From positions 1-34,522 of IMG/VR virus record IMGVR_UViG_3300025598_000013: 34,522 nucleotides of DNA; one strand, given 5' to 3'. Of the stretch, positions 28,917 through 34,522 are shown piece by piece (within the stretch, counting starts at the first letter, position 1; each line of letters begins with the position of its first letter). Origin of the DNA: a virus. Made by a program: the position numbers and the translations under genes. The notes below the pieces were generated by a model, which was not told the origin of the DNA, did no database searches, and was given only the letters and a program-made list of their open reading frames with translations.

Positions 28917-29252
28917 ATGAGCGAAGCGCCGCACAGAGCTGTTGAATTTATCCTTAAAACTGCCCCATTGTTTGCCAAGGCCAAGTCTGATCGGGTTTAC
29001 ATTGAGGAATACCGCAAGAGCAAGAAAGCATTGTTGATGCAGCAAGCCAGCTTAAGAGGCACTCAAACGCTAGCCGCCCAAGAGCGAGATGCTTATGCCG
29101 ATGAGGAATACCAATCATTGCTAAAGGGCTTGGCTGCTGCTGTCGAGCAAGAAGAAACTCTCAAATGGCAATTGACCGCTGCACAGCTAAAAATTGAAGT
29201 TTGGCGAAGCGAAAACGCTAACAATCGATTTGTTGATAGGGTTAATACTTAG
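28917..29252 (+). CDS. Helical hypothetical protein
   Basis: 111 residues, mainly one long charged helix: AVEFILKTAPLFAKAKSDRV, YIEEYRKSKKALLMQQAS, then LLKGLAAAVEQEETLKWQLT. Possibly a coiled-coil protein. Similar proteins precede ERF genes in other phages from memory, without known function. Starts one base after the PAPS-reductase-like stop. The strong terminator at 29290 follows it and may end the replication transcript. Confidence 0.72.
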   Translation: MSEAPHRAVEFILKTAPLFAKAKSDRVYIEEYRKSKKALLMQQASLRGTQTLAAQERDAYADEEYQSLLKGLAAAVEQEETLKWQLTAAQLKIEVWRSENANNRFVDRVNT

Positions 29253-29289
29253 ATAATTGTTGATAAAACTCGACTAGAATACATCCATG

Positions 29290-29313
29290 CCCCAAATTTC
29301 TTGGGGTCTTTTT
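29290..29313 (+). terminator. Rho-independent terminator before the recombination genes
   Basis: CCCCAA (29290-29295) and TTGGGG (29301-29306) form a perfect stem with loop ATTTC, followed by TCTTTTT. The Shine-Dalgarno of the next gene (TAGGAG) starts right after it. Two direct TGTTGATA copies (29231-29238 and 29258-29265) lie just upstream with a GATAAT between; that may be a weak regulated promoter, not certain. The terminator splits the early block in two. Confidence 0.85.
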
Positions 29314-29323
29314 AGGAGCTAGT

Positions 29324-29515
29324 ATGAGCATTACAGTAGAGCAGCACTCAACAGTCATCAAGGTTGACCAAAGTGACAAGTTAATGATTGATAAGTTTGA
29401 CGATGGGGCGCATCTATCTATCTTTTTCACAGGCGGGTATTCTTCAGTCGCATTGACCCATGAAGAAACCGAAGCATTGATTCAAGCCCTTCAGTTGGCA
29501 TTGGAGGCAGCATGA
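29324..29515 (+). CDS. Small hypothetical protein before ERF
   Basis: 63 residues; not recognised. A beta-rich N-terminus (ITVEQHSTVIKVDQSDKL, then LSIFFTGGYSSVALT) is followed by a helix (HEETEALIQALQLALEAA). TAGGAG lies about 5 bases before the ATG, and the stop overlaps the ERF ATG (ATGA), so it is co-expressed with the recombination genes. May help ERF, unproven. Confidence 0.7.
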   Translation: MSITVEQHSTVIKVDQSDKLMIDKFDDGAHLSIFFTGGYSSVALTHEETEALIQALQLALEAA

Positions 29516-30060
29516 AAAACATTGCAACAGCTTTGGTCAAAGCACAAAAAGCATTTGGCCCTGCCCTCAAAACATCCACTAACCCACATTTCCGCAGTCG
29601 CTATGCTGATTTGTCGGCTTGTGTGGAAGCAGTCATTGATGCCCTTAATAACAACGGCATTGCCTTGATTCAGCGCAATTATGAGGACAGCACGGGTGTT
29701 ACTGTGGAAACCTTGTTTTTGCATGAATCCGGAGAAATCTTAGAGTGCGGCAAGCTCCACGTCCCTGCCAGCAAGCAAGACCCACAGGGTTACGGCTCGG
29801 CTCTGACCTACGCTAGACGCTACTCATTGATGGCAGCTTGCGGTATAGCCCCAGAGGATGATGACGGTAACGCTGCTAGTCGCAAAGCCCCTGCTTATGA
29901 CGCTGGTCGCCTGGCTGATTGGTTGGCAGAGATTAGCCAAGCCCCCAATGCTGACAGCCTCAAATCGGTTTACACCGAGGCATTTAAAGATACGCAGTCA
30001 GACCCAGAAGCACAAAAGAAAATTATTGCAGCCAAAAACGCAAGAAAGGCGGCACTTTAA
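29512..30060 (+). CDS. erf: ERF-family single-strand annealing protein
   Basis: 182 residues. The ERF core is visible: KNIATALVKAQKAFGPALK, TNPHFRSRYADLSACVEAV, IALIQRNYEDSTGVTVETLF, and the signature DPQGYGSALTYARRYSLMAA followed by CGIAPEDDDGN. ERF proteins anneal complementary single strands and, in P22, allow circularisation by homologous recombination. Here it is paired with a YqaJ exonuclease directly downstream, a two-part Red-like system, plus an SSB-like protein. Confidence 0.95.
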   Translation: MKNIATALVKAQKAFGPALKTSTNPHFRSRYADLSACVEAVIDALNNNGIALIQRNYEDSTGVTVETLFLHESGEILECGKLHVPASKQDPQGYGSALTYARRYSLMAACGIAPEDDDGNAASRKAPAYDAGRLADWLAEISQAPNADSLKSVYTEAFKDTQSDPEAQKKIIAAKNARKAAL

Positions 30061-30672
30061 ATGGAACAAAGAACAGATGATTGGTTTGCCGCAAGAATTG
30101 GAAAAGTCACAGCCAGCCGAGTTGCCGATGTGGTTGCAAAGACAAAATCGGGCTACTCAGCGAGTCGTGATAACTACATGGCGCAATTGGTCTGCGAACG
30201 GCTTACTGGCAAGCCAGCCGAGTCATTTAGCAACGCAGCTATGCAATGGGGTACAGAAACAGAACCACTAGCAAGGGCAGCGTATGAAGCAAAAATGGAC
30301 GTTTTGGTTGATGAAGTTGGATTCATTGATCACCCAAGTATTGTCAATAGCGGCGCTTCTCCTGATGGACTTGTGGGTATTGACGGACTTATTGAAATAA
30401 AGTGTCCCAACACAGCAACGCACATTGATACGTTACTTAGCCAAACAGTACCTAAAAAGTATGCAGATCAAATTTTCTGGCAGATGGCTTGCACTAATCG
30501 TGATTGGTGTGACTTTGTATCTTACGACCCACGCCTCCCTCCAGACTTACAGTTATTTATTAAGCGTATTCCTAGAGACGATAAATACATTCAGCTCTTG
30601 GAAGCCGAAGTAATAGAATTTTTGACCGAAACGGCGCATAAAGTAGCCCAATTACTTAACTTGAAAGCATGA
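30061..30672 (+). CDS. YqaJ / lambda-exo-type exonuclease
   Basis: 203 residues. N-terminus TDDWFAARIGKVTASRVADV is the YqaJ opening. Catalytic residues Asp102 (GASPDGLVG), Glu112 and Lys114 (IEIKCP) match the spacing of lambda exonuclease Asp119, Glu129, Lys131. It degrades one strand of double-stranded ends to make single-strand DNA for ERF. It begins immediately after the ERF stop and is followed by the SSB-like gene, so the three form a recombination cassette. Confidence 0.94.
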   Translation: MEQRTDDWFAARIGKVTASRVADVVAKTKSGYSASRDNYMAQLVCERLTGKPAESFSNAAMQWGTETEPLARAAYEAKMDVLVDEVGFIDHPSIVNSGASPDGLVGIDGLIEIKCPNTATHIDTLLSQTVPKKYADQIFWQMACTNRDWCDFVSYDPRLPPDLQLFIKRIPRDDKYIQLLEAEVIEFLTETAHKVAQLLNLKA

Positions 30673-30673
30673 A

Positions 30674-30919
30674 ATGAGCAGAACCATCAAAGAAATTACG
30701 ATTGTTAGCGGCAAATACACCAACAAAGAAGGTCAAGAAAAGTCACGCTATCAGCGTATTGGCTCTATGATTGAGACTAAAAATGGCCCAATGCTCAAAA
30801 TTGACAGCATCCCAGTAGTTGAGGGCGGCTGGTCTGGTTGGGCTTACTTGAACGACCCTAAACCGCAAGATGGTTTTAAACAATCAAACAAATCATTTGA
30901 CGAAGACGTACCCTTCTGA
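30674..30919 (+). CDS. Single-strand-DNA-binding-like protein
   Basis: 81 residues: a short beta-rich body (KEITIVSGKYTNKEGQEKSR, then IGSMIETKNGPMLKID, then GGWSGWAYLND) and the acidic end KSFDEDVPF, which is like the C-terminal tip of SSB (DDDIPF) that recruits partner enzymes. Shorter than usual SSB. Position after the exonuclease fits a role coating single strands for ERF. Fold is inferred. Confidence 0.75.
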   Translation: MSRTIKEITIVSGKYTNKEGQEKSRYQRIGSMIETKNGPMLKIDSIPVVEGGWSGWAYLNDPKPQDGFKQSNKSFDEDVPF

Positions 30920-30955
30920 TAAGATGTTTGAACCATTAACCTAAAGGATATGAAA

Positions 30956-31294
30956 ATGGGATACTACGGTAAAGAAAAAGCACCCAAGGGTGTTACCGCT
31001 TCTGATCGCTCTGGCGAGAAGATGGGTAGTGAAAAAGGCCCAAACAGCACCAAGTTCATGGCTGGCGCTTCTGGCGAGAAAATTCCCGCTGGCGCTACTG
31101 CCTCTGACATGACTGGTGAGCGCAAAGCTAAACTGGTTGGCGGCGTTGCTATGGGCAAGGCTGACAGCATGGGTGACCGTGTTGATGGTCACATGGGTCA
31201 CAATGATGGTCGTTTGGGCGAGTTCAAGGGTGGTAGCCGTGAACACGTTGCGTATGAACACAAGCGCATCGACCACGTTCAAGATACAATGTAA
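30956..31294 (+). CDS. Gly/Lys-rich hypothetical protein
   Basis: 112 residues from ATG 30956 (AAAGGA 8 bases upstream; the ATG at 30950 is too near it). Internal repeats: VTASDRSGEKMGSEKG, then AGASGEKIPAGATASDMTGE. Asp/Glu/His-rich end (VDGHMGHNDGRLGEFK). Not recognised; probably disordered. The opposite strand is also open here, but the Shine-Dalgarno and operon direction favour this strand. Confidence 0.65.
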   Translation: MGYYGKEKAPKGVTASDRSGEKMGSEKGPNSTKFMAGASGEKIPAGATASDMTGERKAKLVGGVAMGKADSMGDRVDGHMGHNDGRLGEFKGGSREHVAYEHKRIDHVQDTM

Positions 31295-31299
31295 AAAGC

Positions 31300-31335
31300 G
31301 ATAACCCCCAAGGTGTAGTGACCAAGGGGGCTATC
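31300..31335 (+). other. Stable 12-bp RNA hairpin between genes
   Basis: GATA, CCCCC, GGT, 6-base loop, ACC, GGGGG, TATC, with one A/C mismatch and a symmetric AA/AA internal loop. There is no T-tract, so it is not a typical terminator; with a Shine-Dalgarno (AAAGGTGG) 10 bases later it may shape translation or RNA decay. It fills most of the 65-base gap to the next gene. Confidence 0.55.
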
Positions 31336-31359
31336 TAACCAATAACAAAGGTGGTTGTT

Positions 31360-31617
31360 ATGGCTAAGACAGATTCTAAAGAAGTTTGCGTAAACTGCAA
31401 ATTTTGGGAATACACAGGTCACGCTGGTGAGTGCCATCGTTACCCTACCGCAATCGTGAAGTACCAATCACATTGGTGCGGTGAATTCAGTATCTCCTTG
31501 TCGGATTGCACCGACTTATCCCCTGCTCCGGCGGGGGACTTTTTATCTCTGCCCGTTGTTGACGTTATGACACCAGAAAAGAAAAAGCCTGGGCGTCCTA
31601 AGAGGGTACAACAATGA
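31360..31617 (+). CDS. Zinc-site protein with AT-hook-like tail
   Basis: 85 residues from ATG 31360: Cys10-x2-Cys13 (VCVNCKFW), Cys25 and Cys40 (GECHRYP, HWCGEF) give a probable four-Cys zinc site; an intervening Pro-rich stretch precedes KKKPGRPKRVQQ, an AT-hook core (GRPKR) able to bind the minor groove. AAAGGTGG precedes the ATG. A DNA-binding regulator is plausible. It overlaps the GroES gene by 4 bases. Confidence 0.72.
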   Translation: MAKTDSKEVCVNCKFWEYTGHAGECHRYPTAIVKYQSHWCGEFSISLSDCTDLSPAPAGDFLSLPVVDVMTPEKKKPGRPKRVQQ

Positions 31618-31928
31618 AGCTTCAGCCTTTAAAAGACAAGATCGTTGTCAAGCCAGAACCCCGCATCCAATCAACATTGTGGATAAAAACAGCCGAGGCT
31701 GATACTATCGGCACAGTAGTGGCGGTTGGCCCAGGTCGCTGGCTGGATGATGGCACGTTCGAGGAAAACCCGCTAAAGGGTGGTGAGCGTGTTACTTTTG
31801 GCACATTGGCTAAAGACTACAAAGACGAATACTTGAAGTTCCAAGAATGGGTGGAAGATGGTGAACGCTATCTTTTAATGTCGTGGCAAGATGTTTGTGG
31901 AGTAATGGATGCTGAAGAAATCAACTAG
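31614..31928 (+). CDS. groES: Phage GroES-like co-chaperonin
   Basis: 104 residues, close to bacterial GroES (97). LQPLKDKIVVKPEPRIQS matches the GroES first strands; the mobile-loop region (about 18-30) is shorter and changed; GTVVAVGPGRWLDDGTF is the signature VAVGPG with DDG; then GERVTFG and YLLMSWQDVCGVMD at the end. It would cap the host GroEL chamber, as T4 gp31 does for its coat protein. Interesting with a coat protein needing an assisted fold. It directly precedes small basic genes and terminase. Confidence 0.85.
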   Translation: MKLQPLKDKIVVKPEPRIQSTLWIKTAEADTIGTVVAVGPGRWLDDGTFEENPLKGGERVTFGTLAKDYKDEYLKFQEWVEDGERYLLMSWQDVCGVMDAEEIN

Positions 31929-32052
31929 CCAAAAGGCTTTTAAAGAAAACATCAAAACGGAAGTAAAGGCAGGAAAACCTGTCAAGCAAGCCGTGGCGAT
32001 TGCATATTCGGAAAAACGTGAGGCTGAGAAGGCCAAGAAAGGAAAGAAGTAA
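31909..32052 (+). CDS. 47-residue lysine-rich hypothetical protein
   Basis: MLKKSTSQKAFKENIKTEVK, AGKPVKQAVAIAYSEKREAE, KAKKGKK. Very basic helical protein; the KPVKQAVAIAYS-type middle recalls small DUF6496-like phage proteins, from memory. It overlaps the GroES end by 20 bases and shares its stop A with the next ATG (TAATG). Likely translated; function unknown. Confidence 0.65.
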   Translation: MLKKSTSQKAFKENIKTEVKAGKPVKQAVAIAYSEKREAEKAKKGKK

Positions 32053-32228
32053 TGTTTAATTTTTCACACACCGAGCATGAAATGCGTGACATCATCCAAG
32101 CTCTGGAGGCTCGCATTGCATCGTTGCAGCAACACCTGCAAAAGCTGTTGGCAGAAGCTAACGCCCAAGCCGTGGCTATGGCTACGCCTAAAGTGGAAGC
32201 ACAAACAGACGAAACCGCTGTAAACTGA
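32052..32228 (+). CDS. 58-residue coiled-coil protein, possibly frameshifted at its end
   Basis: MFNFSHTEHEMRDIIQALEA, RIASLQQHLQKLLAEANAQA, then VAMATPKVEAQTDETAVN: one amphipathic helix and an acidic tail. It overlaps the preceding gene (TAATG). Just before its TGA the +1 frame becomes open and stays so for about 50 codons with coding-like sequence (see the entry at 32224). So this could be the first half of a longer protein. Confidence 0.6.
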   Translation: MFNFSHTEHEMRDIIQALEARIASLQQHLQKLLAEANAQAVAMATPKVEAQTDETAVN

Positions 32229-32382
32229 ACCAGTAAGAACTGTTAAGCCAGCATTTGAGGATGGTGACGCACAGAATTTTTTGGCTTTCTTCTGTGCCAT
32301 GTTGAAGCCCAAATCAAGGTTCTTACATAAATTCATGAAGCACATCTATGGCAACGAAACACGACAAACCAATCCCGCATAA
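32224..32382 (+). other. Coding-like +1-frame extension without its own start
   Basis: Starting about 32227 this frame reads EPVRTVKPAFEDGDAQNFLA, then FFCAMLKPKSRFLHKFMKHI and YGNETRQTNPA to TAA 32380-32382. It has no ATG or good ribosome site for its first half but looks protein-like. Removing one base near 32226 (the T of TGA) would join it to the 58-residue ORF. Options: programmed +1 shift at UGA, a natural inactivating insertion, or a sequencing error. It fills the 119-base gap to the next gene. Confidence 0.4.
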
Positions 32383-32623
32383 AACAACGGGAAAAGGCAA
32401 GACATACAACCCCACAGAAAAAGGGGCTGGTATGACTGCGAAAGGTCGTGCGGAATACAACGCCAAAAATGGGTCTAATCTGAAGCCGCCAGCACCAAAT
32501 CCAAAGACGAAGAAAGACGAAGGCCGCAAGGCTAGTTTTTGCGCTCGCATGGAAGGCGTAGTAAAGAACGCTAAAGGGCCAGCGGAACGTGCTAAAGCAT
32601 CTTTAAAGAACTGGAACTGCTGA
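32348..32623 (+). CDS. 91-residue basic hypothetical protein (DUF6321-like)
   Basis: Strongly basic. KGAGMTAKGRAEYNAKNGSN, then KASFCARMEGVVKNAKGPAE and RAKASLKNWNC follow the pattern I remember for DUF6321, a small phage-protein family of unknown function. Probably nucleic-acid-binding by charge. Start at ATG 32348 has only a weak Shine-Dalgarno. Stop overlaps the next ATG (TGATG). Confidence 0.72.
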   Translation: MATKHDKPIPHKTTGKGKTYNPTEKGAGMTAKGRAEYNAKNGSNLKPPAPNPKTKKDEGRKASFCARMEGVVKNAKGPAERAKASLKNWNC

Positions 32624-32787
32624 TGGCTACTAAACCTGGGCTGTATGCCAACATCCACGCTAAACAGGAACGTATCGCCCGTGAAAAGGCAGAGGGAAAA
32701 CCTGTGGAAAAGATGCGTAAGCCTGGCGCTAAAGGCGCACCTACTGCTAAAGCATTTAAGGAATCGGCTAAGACCGCTAAGAAATGA
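32623..32787 (+). CDS. 54-residue lysine-rich hypothetical protein
   Basis: MATKPGLYANIHAKQERIAR, EKAEGKPVEKMRKPGAKGAP, TAKAFKESAKTAKK. Very basic and low in hydrophobics. Shares bases with both neighbours' stop and start codons (TGATG upstream, ATGA downstream), so it is co-translated with the terminase small subunit. Similar small basic proteins precede terminase genes in other phages, from memory; function unknown. Confidence 0.68.
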   Translation: MATKPGLYANIHAKQERIAREKAEGKPVEKMRKPGAKGAPTAKAFKESAKTAKK

Positions 32788-33206
32788 CCGAAACGAAACG
32801 ACCTGTTGGTAGACCTAGCCTCTATGACCCTGCTTACTGTGAGCAAGTCATTGAGTTGGGTAAGCTCGGCAAGTCGACTGAATCTATCGGTGCGATATTA
32901 GGTGTTGGTACAGCCACAATATACCGTTGGCGTGATGAAAATGCAGAATTTCGAGAAGCCTTGGAGATTGCTAAGGATTTTGAGCTTCATTGGTGGGAAG
33001 AACAAGCCGCAGCCTATATGGTTGAGAATAAAGATGGCCCAAAATTAAACTCTAGTATCTGGTCACGTTCTATGGCTGCACGATTCCCTAAGAAATATCG
33101 TGAGCAAACTAAGACAGAAATTACTGGTGCTGATGGCGCACCGCTGTTAGCTGGTATTCAAGTTACTTTCGTAAAGCCTGATGACGCCGATAATTCAGAA
33201 CGCTGA
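32784..33206 (+). CDS. terS: Terminase small subunit
   Basis: 140 residues. N-terminus RPVGRPSLYDPAYCEQVIEL, helix-turn-helix GKSTESIGAILGVGTATIYR (about 29-48) for recognising the packaging site, a central oligomerisation helix (about 55-80) and a C-terminal part (RFPKKYREQTKTEITG) likely to contact the large subunit. It selects phage DNA for packaging. Overlaps the large-subunit gene by 26 bases in another frame and starts in ATGA overlap. Confidence 0.9.
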   Translation: MTETKRPVGRPSLYDPAYCEQVIELGKLGKSTESIGAILGVGTATIYRWRDENAEFREALEIAKDFELHWWEEQAAAYMVENKDGPKLNSSIWSRSMAARFPKKYREQTKTEITGADGAPLLAGIQVTFVKPDDADNSER

Positions 33207-34464
33207 ATTTCCTGTCAAGCTGCAATGCTTGTTCGTGCCGGAATATGCACGTTATCGTGTTTTATATGGTGGTCGTGGCGGCGGTAAGTCTCACTCAATA
33301 GCAAAAGCCCTGCTAATCAAAGCGGCTAAAGAGCCACATCGAGTATTGTGCGCCCGTGAATATATGACTTCCATGAAGGATTCGGTGCATAAACTGCTAT
33401 GCGACCAGATCGAGTTACTGAATCTGCATGGGTTCTACGAAATCACCCAATCACAGATTAGAGGCAAGAACGGCTCTGAGTTCAACTTTGTGGGCCTCAA
33501 GAACAATGTCGCCAACGTAAAGAGTAACGAAGGCTCAACAATCTGTTGGGTAGAGGAAGCCAACACGGTTTCTAAATTTAGTTGGGATGTGCTGATTCCT
33601 ACCATTCGTAAGGAAAAGTCTGAAATCTGGATTAGCTTCAACCCTGAGCTAGAGTCAGACGAGACTTACCAGCGGTTTGTGCTTAACCCTCCGGCTGGCT
33701 CTGTTGTTCAAAAGATTAACTGGTCTGATAACCCTTGGTTTCCCGAAACGCTGGTCTTGGAGAAGGATTCCCTCAAGGCTAGGGATATAGAGGCGTATAA
33801 CACGGTCTGGGAGGGTTTATGCCGCCAAACTGTGGACGGTGCTATCTTTGCCCGTGAGATGCAGATGGCAGATCTAGAAGGCCGAATCACAAAGGTTGGA
33901 TATGACCCAAATAAACCAGTTCATGCTGTCTTTGATTTGGGTTGGTCTGACGCTACTGCTATTTGGTTTGTGCAGTTTATTGGCATGGAGACTAGGCTTA
34001 TCAGATATGTGGAGGATAGCCAAAAGACTATTTCTGAGTATCTGGCAAAGATGCAGACGTTTGGCTATGTGTATGACACGCTATGGTTGCCACATGACGC
34101 TGAGAACCGAACGCTTGCAGCTAATGGACGGTCAATTGAGCAGATTGTGCGTGCGGCTGGATATAAAACCAAAATCATCCCGAAAACCCCGATAGTTGAC
34201 AGCATTAACGCAGCCCGTACACTATTCAGGAACTGCTGGTTTGATAGGGAAAATTGCTACGATGGGCTACAATGCTTACGGCATTACCGCTACGAAGTTG
34301 ACCCAGATACCAAAGCATTTAGCAAAACGCCTGTTCACGACCAATACAGCCACGGGGCTGATGCGTTTCGGATGCTTGGTTTGATGGTGAATGAGCCTCG
34401 GCAGCGCAAACCAGTTAGAACGCAGCCACAGGGCTACGGTCAACCTTTAGGATGGATGAACTAA
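33181..34464 (+). CDS. terL: Terminase large subunit
   Basis: 427 residues. ATPase: Walker A GGRGGGKS (30-37), Walker B ICWVEEA (121-127, catalytic Glu125/126), and SFNPELESDE coupling region. Nuclease: Asp252 (AVFDLGWSDATA), Asp306 (LPHDAENR) and Asp394 (SHGADAF) are candidates for the two-metal site. It is of the PBSX/Terminase_3 type. It drives DNA into the capsid and cuts it, probably by a headful mechanism, in line with the circular assembly. Its stop overlaps the portal ATG (TAATG). Confidence 0.95.
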   Translation: MTPIIQNAEFPVKLQCLFVPEYARYRVLYGGRGGGKSHSIAKALLIKAAKEPHRVLCAREYMTSMKDSVHKLLCDQIELLNLHGFYEITQSQIRGKNGSEFNFVGLKNNVANVKSNEGSTICWVEEANTVSKFSWDVLIPTIRKEKSEIWISFNPELESDETYQRFVLNPPAGSVVQKINWSDNPWFPETLVLEKDSLKARDIEAYNTVWEGLCRQTVDGAIFAREMQMADLEGRITKVGYDPNKPVHAVFDLGWSDATAIWFVQFIGMETRLIRYVEDSQKTISEYLAKMQTFGYVYDTLWLPHDAENRTLAANGRSIEQIVRAAGYKTKIIPKTPIVDSINAARTLFRNCWFDRENCYDGLQCLRHYRYEVDPDTKAFSKTPVHDQYSHGADAFRMLGLMVNEPRQRKPVRTQPQGYGQPLGWMN

Positions 34465-34522
34465 TGGCACAAGATATTCCTTACGGCGGTCAAGAACCCG
34501 AAATCATTACTGAGGCTAAACA
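34396..34522. repeat. Terminal direct overlap, right copy
   Basis: Identical to bases 1-127. It contains the last 69 bases of the terminase large subunit gene and the first 59 bases of the portal gene (sharing one base). See the left copy for why I treat it as an assembly overlap. Confidence 0.95.
34464..34522 (+). CDS. Portal protein, 5' fragment (duplicate of the start of 69-2180)
   Basis: The ATG at 34464 begins MAQDIPYGGQEPEIITEAK and the frame is cut by the window end. It continues at base 128 of the window when the circle is closed. Not a second gene. Confidence 0.9.
   Translation, partial: MAQDIPYGGQEPEIITEAK

Noticed and set aside
30941-31282. 113-codon minus-strand frame opposite the Gly/Lys-rich gene
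   Set aside because: The plus strand has a clear AAAGGA-ATG and operon context; the minus frame has neither.
31925-31940. Short hairpin TAGCC-AAAA-GGCT with T's at the GroES stop
   Set aside because: Stem of only 4-5 bp and short T-run, inside the 47-residue gene; too weak for a terminator.
1-34522. Integrase, attachment site, tRNA, CRISPR or insertion sequence
   Set aside because: I looked for tyrosine or serine recombinase motifs, cloverleaf tRNA ends, regularly spaced repeats and transposase patterns on both strands and found none I could support.

Overview
The window is a complete or near-complete tailed-phage genome. Its first 127 bases (1-127) are repeated exactly as its last 127 (34396-34522), so the molecule closes into a circle of about 34,395 bp. 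An overlap of that size is what a short-read assembler leaves when it closes a circular or circularly permuted genome. The packaging and virion genes resemble the P22-type podovirus set: TerS, TerL, P22-type portal, scaffold, P22-type coat, gp4-like adaptor, gp10-like stabilisation protein and ejection proteins. The lysis genes (GH19 endolysin, Rz/Rz1 spanins with lipoboxes) indicate a Gram-negative host. By general similarity I suspect a freshwater betaproteobacterium, but nothing in the window proves it. I found no integrase, tRNA, CRISPR array, DNA polymerase or helicase.

Layout. Rightward genes run from a Cro-like regulator (25436) through replication and recombination genes (DUF1376, RusA, PAPS-reductase-like, ERF annealase, YqaJ exonuclease, SSB-like), then a phage GroES, small lysine-rich proteins and TerS/TerL. 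Crossing the origin of numbering they continue with portal, scaffold, coat, small beta-rich proteins, fibres, connector and tail proteins and ejection proteins, and end with the lysis cassette (to 23747). One leftward operon (25294 to 23728) holds ten tiny overlapping genes, read from a near-consensus promoter facing away from the Cro-like gene. Both transcripts appear to end at terminators buried in each other's last gene.

Most interesting points. (1) The coat gene is interrupted near its 3' end by a 226-nt group I intron (4344-4569). P1, P3, P4, P7, P8 and P10 can be drawn, and splicing restores the missing C-terminus of a P22-type coat protein. The intron carries no ORF, but its last bases form a Shine-Dalgarno and an ATG in frame with exon 2. 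(2) Two HNH genes are inserted elsewhere; one has its own perfectly spaced sigma70 promoter. (3) The same beta-rich module is inserted inside both the gp4-like and gp10-like proteins. (4) The leftward operon encodes several proteins of 26-45 residues. (5) The early switch region carries a clear palindromic operator. (6) A phage GroES and a DndC-like PAPS-reductase-family protein are present.

How the genes work together. Early transcription on both sides of the 25.3-25.4 kb switch makes regulators and small effectors. The rightward early genes provide replication-associated factors and a lambda-Red-like recombination set. TerS/TerL then package DNA through the portal into coat shells built on scaffold, with GroES possibly helping coat folding. 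The connector and ejection proteins complete the tail, and the endolysin, spanins and candidate holins release progeny.
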